DNA of 64,000 nt from the NCBI GenBank assembly GCA_008694505.1, contig VZDJ01001050.1, positions 1,244,730 to 1,308,729 on the forward strand, read 5' to 3'. Below, one piece after another: positions 1 through 11,660 of this stretch. Within the stretch, counting starts at the first letter, position 1. The number at the start of each line of letters is the position of its first letter. The translations under genes were made by a program, and so were the position numbers. The notes below the pieces were generated by a model. It did no database searches and was not told the DNA's origin. It worked only from the letters and a program-made list of their open reading frames with translations. This DNA is from Cyanoderma ruficeps. Its lineage: Eukaryota > Chordata > Aves > Passeriformes > Timaliidae.

Positions 1-3000
1 TTAGATTGTTTTATTTATAATCTGACATGCAAAACCATAAAGCTCAAATTCTTCATACAAATGAGGTCCCTGCCCAGCATCCTTTGCGAATCAACAGTGG
101 TTTTTTACAAGGGTTTCATTATCAGATGCCCTTGAAAAATTCTGAGTCTGAGGGGCTCTGGAGGGCATGCAATATTACTTAATAACACTCGAATTGTATG
201 TTAGTGTATTGATCTATGATGTGTGCCATTTGTACAGACTGGCAATTAGTTTAAAGTCTAAACAGCTAGGATTTCTGTTTTAAATTCTGATGTTCAGTTG
301 CCATGGGATAAGGACAACTGCTTATGTATCTGTTATGGGGTGAAATCGAAAGACTTATTTGACTTAAAAATTTTCAATCGGTCTAAAGGAGTGTAGGAAT
401 TATCGGATAAAATCTTCAATACTTTCTAATCTTGGTAGCTATTCAAATAGCTCCCAAAGCTATACTATCTGAGTGTCTACAATACATAGGTGTTATTTCA
501 TCTATTCTGATAAGGAATTTATATGTAAACCAGTAAAAAAAAAATCCTAAAAACAAAACAAACTAAAAAAATTCTATGTAAAGAAATAATAGAACAGCAC
601 ACAGACAAATCCAAGCCAAATAAAAATTAACTTTAAATGCTTGCCCTCTGCAGTATATTGTGTTCACACAACCAATTAAAAGAAATGCCATCTCGTTTGG
701 AAAATATCTATTGATTTCCCAGTTCATCAGATCAGTTTGATGTGTCCGGCAATGGCTCCTATGACATCATCAATATTTTTCTATTTAGAATAATGACTTA
801 TTTTATATGCCAAGAGCTATAAAAAAGTCCATATACATATATTTCTAAAGACATCAGCTTAAAAACCATCTTGATTTCCCTCCTTAACATAAAATATTTT
901 TTATCCAACTTTTAAAAAAAATTTGGGATCTTGCCATGAGATTAATTTATGAAACTCAGTAAATTTGTTTAGTTTATAAACTGATCTCTAAATCATGTTT
1001 CCCCTATTAGATGCTGTCGCTTTGGCCTGCATTTGGGGTCCAAATTACACACATTTTTCTTTTCGATTATGCAGAACACATTTCAGAGAAATTCGCCCAG
1101 GCCTGCTTCTCCCCTCCTTTCTTCTTTTCCAGCCTCCTGTCTCTTTTAACAGCTACATATACCTCTAAATCCTTCTACAGAGTCAAAACGCATCCATTCA
1201 GCTAGATGTTTATTCTGCTCAATTCACTCATGTATGTTTTTTAAGATATACTTACAGCTGACTCCCAGCTCAGTTTCTAGCAATGCAAAAGAATATTTAT
1301 ATGCCCTGGACATAGATGAGCCTTTAATCAGACCTCTTCATAGAGCCAATTGGCATATAAAAATGAGGCAAAATCCGAGCCAGGAACCAGCCATGAGACA
1401 GTTCTCACATCTAACCCCACGCAATTCTTTCTTCCAAGATTCTCACTCTGGGAATGGGGGAAGTGGAGGAAATTCCTTATCTTTTCTACTTCTTCCCAGC
1501 CTATTCAGCATAGTAGGCTCTCAAGTGCCCCTCAGGCACGATTTCATCATGGGCCATGTTGAAGCTTAGCAAGCTTGGAAAGCTCCTTTTCCCTGGAATT
1601 GCAGGAAAATCGAGTGGTGTTGCTATTTTTGAATATTTTTGAATATTCTTGGTTTGAACTGCTATGTAAGTCAGCCTGTTTCAAGGGGCACGGCCTGTGG
1701 GACCCTGTATAAAGCAGGCTATACCCTTGCAGCACGGCTGACTGACAAAGAACTAGCTCTTCTGCCACTGGCAATGCCACCACTTACTCAAACTCTGTCT
1801 GGGGCCCACCACAGCACTCTGAACACCCAAAAACAAAACACGTGGCTCCAAACCCAGTGATTCATCTTACCACTTCTGTAGTCCCTGGAATGTGGTTTGC
1901 TGACCTCTGGTGGTTATCCAAGCTACAAGAGACGTGGCCTGCCTGTCGGACCTGGAAAGTCAAAAAGGAAAATTTATTAACTCCCAAGGGGGGTGCAACC
2001 ATGGTGTTATACAGTGGGAAAAGCTAAAGATTTAAATCCAAATTTTTTAGAAGCTACTGTCCTATGCTGCTGGAAAATTAAAGTGCAATCTTCTGTTGCT
2101 TTATCTTGGTATCAATTTACCCAGCAAAAAGAACAGAAGTAAACAAAGCACAGTGATAGCTTCTGTGACACAATGGCTCTCATCTAGTTTGTTTCTTTTG
2201 CTCTTGCTGCTTGCATGGCTCATCACTCTAATTCCTAATGGCCCTGTGTTTCCCGGGGAAGGCTGATGCCCTCTAGCACCAGACAAGGGGTGCCTGCAGT
2301 GTCCGGGGCTTAAAGCCACAAAGGCCGAAGAGCAGGGGCCGTGTCCTTTGTAAGTTTACACATAGTCTGTCCCAAGAAAACTCTGGGTAAGGCAAAGGAT
2401 TACCTCTTTTGTTTTGAGCCTAAACCCTTGGTTTGAACTTGTCTTCCAAAGCAAGTCTAAGGTGAAACTGAGTCAACAACAGTGTATGCAGGGTCGGAAG
2501 AAGGCCGAGTCCCCAGAACAATGTTCAGCTGGTGGAGATGCACAGCTTCCCCCTCTGTCCCTAACAGCTCTTCCTACCACACATTGCCCAGCGAGTCAGT
2601 GAGCAGCCCAGGATTGCATTAGTTTCATCCTCTCAGAATGAAAAAAAGCAAGCCCTTCATCTCAGATGTTATTAAAGTCGGCTATGAGTCATGTTTGTCC
2701 TTGGTTATATTCCTTCCAAGGAAGTATTTTCCTCTGCCCATGGAAATGTACACTAAATATAAACACAGCTTTCCAGTGACATTTGACCAGTTTAATGACT
2801 ATACCATCTTCAAGGACACTTTCTGTTCTCATGTACTGAGTCCAGATTGTTTCTATTTGCATTTTTCTGACAGAATAGTCGCTAAAACAGACTACAGTCT
2901 ATTTGAGTCTGAAATAACTTCTGGTTACATGACTGCCTGAGATTTTCCATTTAAAAAGTGACAAACATTCTCTCCTTTTTCTTGTTACCAGTCAACATGC

Positions 3001-5529
3001 ATTACTCAATTCAACACCTTATTGTCTAATCTATTTTTCTAGCTTTGTCACTGATCCCTTAAACTCCCTATCTGTTAGCAGTGCTTCTCATGATTTGTTG
3101 AATAACAGTGAATTATTTGATACAGCCAATACCAAAAAGGATTCCAATGAGTATACTTTTAAGATCAATCTACTGTAAAAAACTTGTTCCAAATGAATTT
3201 TTTCAGCCCAGTCCTGATTTAAACAGGAAGGATAGACTTCTATGTTGGAAAATAATGTAGCAGATGGTCAAGACAATATCAGGGTATCATGCTTCTAGAA
3301 AATGAAAAACCACATCCTCACTAACCATTCTACAAATGGCATTAAACTCATGTTGTGCTAAAGAAACGTAAAAATAGTGTGTGAATATGGCTTTAGGGTG
3401 AGCAGCCTGACTTAATTTACACTATTTTTCTGGACCGAGTTTATAAAGAATCTATAGAATAGCACCCTTACAGATGACTCTTGGGACAAATGATCTATCT
3501 AAACAGGTCACAATTCTCTTGTGAGGCCAGGTATAGGCAGCATTTTCAGTACCTGCTTGGGAGACAATAGTTTATTTCTTTACTAAGGGCTAAAATTTGT
3601 CCTCTGATATGTTTGAATGGCTCCCAGTGAAGTAAATGAAAATGTCAATTAATTATTTAGCTTAGTTACAGGGGTAAAACCAGAGCGATAATGAGAAGAA
3701 ATTAAAAGAAGAAAAATTTAGATTGACTATCAGAAGAAAATCCCAGGCAGAAAGACTATTTGCATACATCTCTGTCTCAGTTCTTGAACTGGATCTGGAC
3801 TACACTTTGCCCATCATCATCATAACATTAGACAGTGCAGTAATTTCTCAAGGGAAAAGAACACTTGGAAACATTTAAAGTAGATTGGAGAAAAATCAGG
3901 AAATATAGCACAGAAATCAATTCCACATTAACAGGAAGATATAGTGGTTGATCTTTATCATCTTTGCATTCCACATCTTATAGCCTATTTCCAGCTCCAG
4001 GATACAGAAGTCTGAGGAGTCACGTGAAAGGAGGCAGTTGTAGTTACTGGGTAAATAAATGCTTCTACTCCTTACAACAAATAATCTCCTGTATGGAAAG
4101 TGCTTGGAGCCTACAGAACAATGTTTGCCCCTTCTTTCTCAGCAATGCAAAGAAGCAGATTGATAAAGCCAAGCTTATTGTTCACACGCAAGATACACAG
4201 TTGTTACAACTACTGGAGGTAAAGTCTGATAGTGAATCAAAGTGGCTCTGTGTGTTTCCATGATGTGTGTCCATGGATGAAGGTAAGCCTTGTCCTTCCT
4301 GTTGAAGTCAGCCAGAGTGAGCCTGCAGATCACTGGGATCATTCAATAATGTTTAAATCAGAAGAAAGGCATACAGACAAATAGTGCAGCAGTCCCACTG
4401 CTGTGCAATCTAACTCCAGAAATTTTGCAGTAAGCTTCCTTGAGATAGGAAAAGAGTGCACTACATTTGTGCAGCTTGGGAAACTGGAATACCATGCTAA
4501 AAATTACTTCCACTAAACTTGTCTGCAACAGAGGATATGTACCTCATCTTCAACACTTGAATAAAACATCAAATCATATGTCCTTAGTATAAACAAGTTG
4601 AATATGAGATGCAGAGGGTAATGTGTGAATCATACAGGACTAAAAACTGTTGTGCAAATACACTCTTGCATGCATACTCTAAATCACGGCAGCAGAAATG
4701 ATGGCAAAGCCTTTATGTTTCCTTACAATGCAACTCTTTGAAACACTGTTAGCAGGGTCTCTCTCTCTCCATCATGTCATATAGGACAAGGAATGGGACA
4801 AATCCTTGGTTCTCAATTCAGTGACATGCCAGCTTTATATAGGCATCCTGAATGAGGCCCTGTGCCTGCAAGGGAAATTTAATTGGATTTCTTTACAGCT
4901 TGCAACAATCCAATGAAAAATTATGTAAGAATAGCATGATTCAATTTCAGCATGCACTTGAATAATAATATTTTTCAAAGAAAGAATTCTTCAGGTACAC
5001 ATAGGGGAAAAAAAAAAGAAAAAAGGTGAAAATGAAAACAATGTAAACCAGCAGTTCTCAATCCAAACAGACTGCATGGCTTAACTTTACTCACAACAGC
5101 ACAGACATTGTACGTGTCATTGTCCCAAGTCAGGATATAAAAGCACAAATTGTATATTATTCTATGTGAATATATAAACTTCGTAGCTTCTGGATTTGAC
5201 TTTTAGGAATAATAATGGAATCTTTCATTTTGTCTTCATACTCTGAATCAAAGAGACTAAGAAAATAAAAGAAAATATTGCTTCATCCAGCTATCAGATC
5301 AAACTCAATGAATAATGACAAATTTCAAGCATTACAAATTTGTGCTGCCTGAGTGTAATTTAAATATTTCTCCGCTTTTCATCATAGCTTACAAACATTT
5401 TTCACATTAAGTAGTAGCCAAATTCAACCATAAGATCTTTGGGTTTCTTAAGGACACAAGCAAGGTGCTTGGAAGTGTGCTCCTGTGTGTGTTTGTGCAG
5501 TGGCTGTATGGCACACATGCCTAACAATT
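1..5529. other. AT-rich sequence without identifiable gene
   Basis: Both strands carry only short ORFs (up to about 110 codons) with no recognisable domain, no convincing splice structure and no similarity to a family I know. A slightly GC-richer stretch near 1640-2600 contains a TATA-like CTGTATAAAG near 1705, but no LTR ends or coding frame accompany it. Around 3590-3640 there is a degenerate CTCCCAGTGAAGTAAATG motif resembling old amniote interspersed repeats. Confidence 0.5.
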
Positions 5530-5966
5530 GTACCTCAGGGGCAATGAGGCTAGTGAAGGATCTAGATATCAGGTCATATGCAGAATGGATGAGGGAGCTG
5601 GGGTTGTTGAGCCCACAAAAAAATGGGGCTTGGGGGGAACCTCATCACACCACAAATACCTGAAAAGAGGTTATAGCAGGGTGGGTGTCAGCCTCTTCTC
5701 CCAGACAGCCGGCAACAGGACAAGGGGAAGTGACTTCAGGCTTCATGGAGGGAGGTTCAGGTCGGACATCAGGATAAATTTCTTTCCTGACAGGATGATT
5801 AAGCATTGAATGGGCTGCCCAGGGAGGTGGTGAAGTCACTGTCCCTGGATGTGTTCAAGAAACAACTGTGACACTTTGCCAGGGTTTAGTTGGCAAAGTA
5901 GTGATTGGACAAAGATTGGATTTGATGATCCTGAAGGTCTTTTTCAACCTAAGTGATTCTGTGATC
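5530..5966 (+). mobile_element. CR1 LINE 3' fragment
   Basis: This is the 3' part of a CR1 non-LTR retrotransposon, the main LINE of birds. The + strand shows the standard 3'-end landmarks in order: GAGGGAGCTGGGGTTGTTGA, then a CTTCTCCCAGACAGCC-like stretch, GACAGGATGATTAAGCATTG, GGGCTGCCCAGGGAGGTGG, CCCTGGATGTGTTCAAGA, and finally GATGATCCTGAAGGTC with CAACCTAAGTGATTCTGTGA. The copy is 5'-truncated and carries many substitutions and stops, so it is a dead fossil. Edges are good to about 10-20 bases. Confidence 0.9.
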
Positions 5967-7219
5967 CTAAATACTACGTGAAAAGTGGCATCTAAATTGA
6001 CAGCTGTCTGTGGATTTCTTTTACATCCAGATAGAGCAAATTTTACATCCAGATAGAGTAAATCCAATGGTAAATTCAAATTATTCTATTGTATATATAA
6101 TGTAAAGTGAGAAACAGTTCTCAAATTATAATCATAACTGCTACTTAACTTCACTTAAGTTTAAACCAGTCTGTCTTATATTCTTGTCTTTCAGTGCACA
6201 AGTTTTGGAATGGTAATGTAAAAGTATTTTGCATTATTTTCAGTGATTTCAGCACACAAGGAGGGAAAAAATGAGATTTATGATCCAGAAAAGAGCAAAA
6301 GGAAGTTTGAAACTGTAGAATGAACACATTAGTTTTATGCTTCTGGTAAAATTATCATCAATCTCAATAAGAATGATATTGATAATAAAGATTTATCATT
6401 AGTTTTTAAAAAGAAGGCTGTCTTTCATACATGGCTGAGCTCTTTTTTAGAAATTACAGTTCAAAACCTAAAGCCTTTGAAATAAAAAATAATAGTAAGT
6501 GCATAGTATTGGAGGAAACAGTAAATTTTGTGATCAAGTACGTAACATTGACTTGCAAAACACACAGACCGGTCAGTACTACAGGAGAGATCCCTGTCTT
6601 CTGTAGCCCTCTTATTAACATTCTTTATTCTAAAATTTCTTCTACAAAGTTTTTTTTTAAAACAGCATTCTTATCTAGAGGGTCCTGGTATTTGTCCTGC
6701 TTCAGATTCATGCCAGGATGGTTTATGGCCTTATATTTATTGATACTTGAAGAAGGATTTCCTCAGACAGCCTGCCCCCACCTTTCAAGTACAGAGGCTG
6801 TCCTGAGGCTGACAAATTCCTCTAGTATGCTTTGACTGCTGATCAGAGGGTTCAAGCCCCAGAGGTGCCTATAACTGGCCTCATACTTTTGACATTTTCC
6901 CCCACTAATATTTAATTTTATGCCCCTTCTGAGCCCTCACTTTGGAGGAACTAAATGAAAATTATTATTCCTAAAAGTGTTAAGATTTCAGGGAAAAATA
7001 GCAAAGCTGAGCCACGGACCAAGTGGGTTACACCAAGCTATTCCACCACCCAAGCAGATAAAAGGCTTCTAGTCTGGTGGCTTAACTGGTGGACCCAATG
7101 TGGACCTGCTGTGCCTTATTGTACATTTAGCATTAAGATCCTTGGAACTGGGCAGGAGAGGGAGGAGAATTAGGCTTGTTGGTACAAAGTCTTGCTGTCA
7201 AAAAGGAATTTCTGAATCG
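5967..7219. other. AT-rich intergenic sequence with a 22-bp tandem duplication
   Basis: No gene is visible. The longest + ORF (6431-6835, 134 codons) has no recognisable domain and low-complexity, AT-driven composition. A tandem duplication lies at 6019-6062. GGTTCAAGCCC at about 6849 resembles a tRNA B box, but no A box or cloverleaf goes with it. Confidence 0.5.
6019..6062. repeat. 22-bp tandem duplication (two units)
   Basis: Units 6019-6040 and 6041-6062 are head-to-tail copies differing at one position (GAGCAAA versus GAGTAAA). It is a simple local duplication with no associated gene. Confidence 0.9.
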
Positions 7220-7707
7220 TTCTGGGGACAAATCTAACCTAACTGCAGTGAACCTGTGAAGCAAGGCCAGCAGAGGGCCATGAAGATGGTCAGAGGGTTG
7301 AAGCACCTCTTCTGTGAAGAGAGACTGACAGGGTTGGGGATGTTCAGCCTGGAGGAAAGAAGGCTCCAGGGAGACCTTAGAGCAGCCTTCCAGTACCTGA
7401 AGGGGCTCTACAAGAAAGCTGGATCTTTTGACAAGGGCATACAGAGATAGGATAAGGGGAAATGGCTTTAAACTGAAAGAGGGTAGGCTTTAATAAGATA
7501 TGAGGAATAAATTCTTTGCTGTGAGGGTGGTGAGGCACTTGAACCATTTACCTTTAGAAGCTGTGGCTACTCCGTTTCCAGCAGTGTTGAAGGCCAGGTT
7601 GGATGTCGAGTTGAGAAACCTGGTCTAGTGAAAGGTGTCCCTGCACATCGCAGGGAGGGTTAGCAATTTAAGGCACCTTCCACCCAAACCATTCTATGAT
7701 TCTGTAA
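7220..7707 (+). mobile_element. CR1 LINE 3' fragment
   Basis: A second 5'-truncated CR1 copy on the + strand. Readable landmarks are GGCCAGCAGAGGGCCATGAA, GGGATGTTCAGCCTGGAGGA, CCAGGGAGACCTTAGAGCAG, CCAGTACCTGAAGGGGCTC, GGTTGGATGTCGAGTTGAG and a terminal CCATTCTATGATTCTGTAA, the CR1 3' microsatellite-type end. It looks like a different subfamily from the 5.5 kb copy, with the CCTTCCAGTACCTGAAGG type of 3' region. Frames are broken throughout. Confidence 0.9.
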
Positions 7708-10049
7708 CAGGAAACTATAGTATTCAAAATGTGCAGGGGAAAACATATAAATGTCTTTTTCTAGAAACAAAAAGGAGCACCAACAAGAAGTCCCCAAATT
7801 TTCAGAACTTTCCCTGGGAGAGCCTTTAAGAATAATGAAGAATGCAAAATTACTCTGGCGTCTTAGTGGAGTGCTGTTTAAACTTAACTGTCTTCCCTAA
7901 TTTAACACTTGTGGCCTTGAAAACTTCTGGGGATGGACATACACAGCTTCTCTGGACAACATGTTCCAGTGCCTCTTGTACGCCAGTGTGTTACTGCCCT
8001 GTAATGTTTCATATATATTCGCACTTTCGAGAAAAGTTCTTCTGGTCTGGAAAATTCAGCTAAGTGGTTTTTACATTCTCCAAGGTCCAGAATAATTTAT
8101 TGAAATATGAGGAGGTAAAGGTCAGTTAGCATTCAAACCTTGATAACTGCCCTGCAGAGGTGGATGAAAATTTTGCCGTGGAATCTCATGGGTCAACACT
8201 TGGCCTTATGAAGCTCAGAACTTTGTAGCTTTAAATTTTATGGGGTTTGATTATGATTTGTTAGTGATTTTTGTTTGGAAAATGATGGACAAAGTCAGGT
8301 TTTTTCTTGATCGAATTCCATCTTCAGAAATATTTATCTGCAAGCAGGGATCTCTGATGATGTTAACATCCATCTCCACTAACCTTCCATCCACAGCATC
8401 ACTCTCAAAGTTGCTGTTTGTTACAAAGGACACAAATCATCCTATTAATGTCAAAAAATAAGTCACTTAAGCCCTTGCCCTCTGCTAGGAGTGTTGAATA
8501 TGGGTTTCTATTTGTCTTTGTCTGGCATGGCAGACAAATTTGATTGGAGGGCAGATGTGTGGGTTGATACTATAATTGTTTTCTGTATAAACATTGTCAT
8601 GAGAGCAAAGCATACAAAAACAATAGTCTGTGTCTTGTGACTGGACAGATCTATCTTGTACAAATAAAGCATTTACATATTAATTATAGTTGTGAGGAAT
8701 TCTTTAACAGCCCTACTTAAAAGCAGACACCTGCTATTGAAACTAAATTCCTTTATGTTATTTTGATAAGCATGTACTTTGCTATACTAGTTTGTATTGC
8801 ATCAATATGCTGCGTGTCACTAATCCTCATTCTTTAGATGCTTAAGACTAAGATACCTTAATTTAGAGGAAACTCAAACTAAATGAACAAGTAACCCCCT
8901 TGTGAAGTTCTTTGACATTGTTTGCTATATATATAAATGCAAAAATAAAGAGAAAATTGCATTACAGATATATTTTTGTTTACTTAAATAAGTGTTCTAT
9001 GATGTAAAATGCAATTTTGAAGGTACAGATTGCTCACATGTGTTTAGAAATTTAGATCACAGAACCATCACCCAGCAGTCATTTCTTTTCTTTTGTCAAA
9101 ATATTAGTGTAGCTGGTTTGATGTTAGGCAAATATACTTCACCTGACACATACTTTAGACAGAACCAGTGATTAAAGACTACTGAGCTTTTCTATTTTGT
9201 TGCCAGCACAGATGTCTTCTTCGAGCATTTGCTTTGTCCTCCTTGACACTTTCCCTTTTTGCTTCAGTAGCAAAGCAGGAGTAGAATGTGAGTGGATTGG
9301 AGAAGTGCTGAAAATTTGCAGCTCTTCCAATCCATCAGTTCCCTTGGATGGAAGACACCAGGAAGGGGGTAGGAGAGGGAAGGTTGGATGGACCATCAGC
9401 TCCTTTAGGAAATGAAAGTTCAGACCCAAGCAGAGGTCAGACCATGCTTCCAACTCTAGGTGTTCTGTGCAAACTGTAAAGATTTTGAGCAATTGCCCCT
9501 TAGTTTCTGTTTAGTGTTCAAATCAGCAGAACAAAAACATACAGACAAACGTGTGACTTCAAGGAGAAAGCTAGTAAATGTGTCTTGGACGTCACTCTGA
9601 GAATGTACCAGACTAGTAACACCAAAGGCAACAATAACCCCTGGAATAGATGGAGCATATAGGGAAATTTATTCAGATTAGGCATTATTCATTATATATG
9701 AAAAGTAATGCTAAATTTGTCTGTCAGGCTAAATCACATCCGTAGTACTGAATTCTTCCAACTTCCAAGACAGAGTGAGTCAGCTTGTGGTAACTCCTGT
9801 AGCCTTCCTGGTAACCACCTGGGAGAGCAATATTTGCCATGAACCAGGGATTGTGTTGAAGTAGTGAAATATTATTTTACTGTGTTGAAGAGTTTCCTGG
9901 CACCATTCACTAAATGATGAAGGCTCATTAATGAAATCCATTTTAACAAAATCTATGCCTCAGGGTCAGATAAGCCCTCAGAGCTGTCTGTTCAAATGGC
10001 AGTAGTTCTGATATTGCCTCCTATACAACCTGCTTGGCAGTACATGGTT
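7708..10049. other. AT-rich intergenic sequence, no gene seen
   Basis: Only short random-looking ORFs are present on either strand. The overlapping pair at 9172-9492 (-) and 9197-9415 (+) shares one GC-richer patch but shows no domain. No LTR ends, CR1 motifs or RNA-gene motifs were found. Confidence 0.5.
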
Positions 10050-11660
10050 TCTGCTTTAAAGCTAAGGGAAGTTGTTGGAACAGGAGGCACCCTTTGCTAA
10101 ACTGGGAGATTTTGAGTCTGTTCAAAACCAAGGAGAAGCCTACCAGAGATGGAAAGCAGGACAAGTACCAAGAGAACTACAGAGGCATTACCAAAACATG
10201 GAGAAATGCAGTCAGAAAAGCAAAGGCTTCACTTAAAAATTGGTCAGAGATGTCAAAAACTGTAAGAAAGGGCTCTTTGGGTACACAAGGTATGTAAACA
10301 GCAAGCAGAAACAGAAAGAAAATACTGGCTCTCTCTTAGACATGAGAGGTGAATCAGTCACCAACAACACTGAAAGGCAGAAGTCACCAGCACAGTTGGG
10401 CCACAGACCTTGGGAAAAAAAAACCTCAGGCTGATAAAAACACAAACCCACCATCAGTTAAGGAGTATTGGGATGTGATTACAGAAGCTTGGGCACTATA
10501 AATTCTTAGGGCCTGACCATATCCATGCAAATGTTGGAGAGCTGGCTAGTGTCATTATGAAGCTGCTTTCCATGATATTTGAGAAGTTCTGGAGGCTGGA
10601 AGATGTCCACAAGACTGGAAGAAAGCTAATGCCATCCCCATCTGAAACAAGGGCTTAAACTGGTCCATGAGGTGAGGAACTGGCTGAAAGGAGGCACCCA
10701 GAGCAGGATGGTAAATGGCTTGCTTTCCAGCCAGCAACCTGGAACAGTTGGGGATCCCCAAGGATGAATTTGGGCCCAACACTGTTTCATATCTTTATAA
10801 ATTATGTGAAAGATGTGATCAAATCTACCCTGGTGCAGTTTTTTGAGGATATTAAACTAATCAGGAGGGTAGATGCTGTGAAAGGGACAGCCACTCTGCA
10901 GGCAGATCAGGATAGGCTGGAAGAGTGAACCACATGAAATTCAACAAGGTGAAGTGTGAAGTTATTGATCTGGCAAAACATAATACAGGAGTGCAGCAAC
11001 AGGGCAGGATCTATCTGGCTGGGGAGCAGCTCCATGTGAAGGGACCTAGGAGTCCTGGTGGACATTGAGCTCAATATGAATGAGAGGTGTTCTGGTGCAG
11101 CAAAGAAAGACAGTGAAATCCTGGGCTGTATCAATAAGGGCATCACCAGCACAGGTTAAGAACTCACTGTTTTTAACACTCGACAGGCCACACCTGGAAT
11201 CTGTGATCCATTTTGATCTCTGCTATGCAGAAAAGATGTGGATAGGCTAGATAGGGTCCCAAGAATGGCTGCAAAGATGATCAGGGGACAGAAAAGCCTG
11301 CCATGTGAGGAAAGACTTACAGGAGCCCTTATTACCATGCTTCACGATTTGAAGGGTGGCTATAAAGAAAATGAGGACTTGCTTTTCACAAGGAGTTACA
11401 TAGAAAAGATGAGAGGCGATGGGTTCAAATTTCTCCTTGAGATATCCCATTTAGATATAAGAGGAAAAGTTTTCTCAATGGGAACAATCAGCCCTTGGCA
11501 TAATCTCCCGAGCCCCAGTATTGGAAACTTTTAAGGTTTAGCTGGACAGGGTGCTAGCCCATCTTGTCTGGACTGTGCTTTTGCCACAAAAGGCTGGACC
11601 AGATGAGCCTTGAGGTTCCTTCAGCTGGTGTTCTATGAGCTTAGGATTCTATGGTTCATA
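10050..11660 (+). mobile_element. Long CR1 LINE fragment with ORF2 (reverse transcriptase) remnant
   Basis: About 1.6 kb of a CR1 element on the + strand. The 5' half still reads as CR1 ORF2 in pieces: at about 10240-10434 one frame gives KKGLFGYTRYVNSK followed by KENTGSLL, typical of the region between the CR1 endonuclease and reverse transcriptase. Further on are GTGAAGTGTGAAGTTATTGA, GGACCTAGGAGTCCTGGTGG, AGGCCACACCTGGAATCTGT, GGGTCCCAAGAATGGCTGCA and a degenerate 3' end finishing TTCTATGAGC / GATTCTATGG. Frame changes, stops and internal deletions (for example between about 10640 and 10680) make it a pseudogene. It is the longest LINE remnant here. Confidence 0.9.

Noticed and set aside
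6845..6870. tRNA B-box-like GGTTCAAGCCC
   Set aside because: No A box at the right distance and no cloverleaf could be drawn.
10034..11534. Separate small genes from ORFs between 10.0 and 11.5 kb
   Set aside because: All fall inside the CR1 fragment and are pieces of its decayed ORF2 or 3' region.
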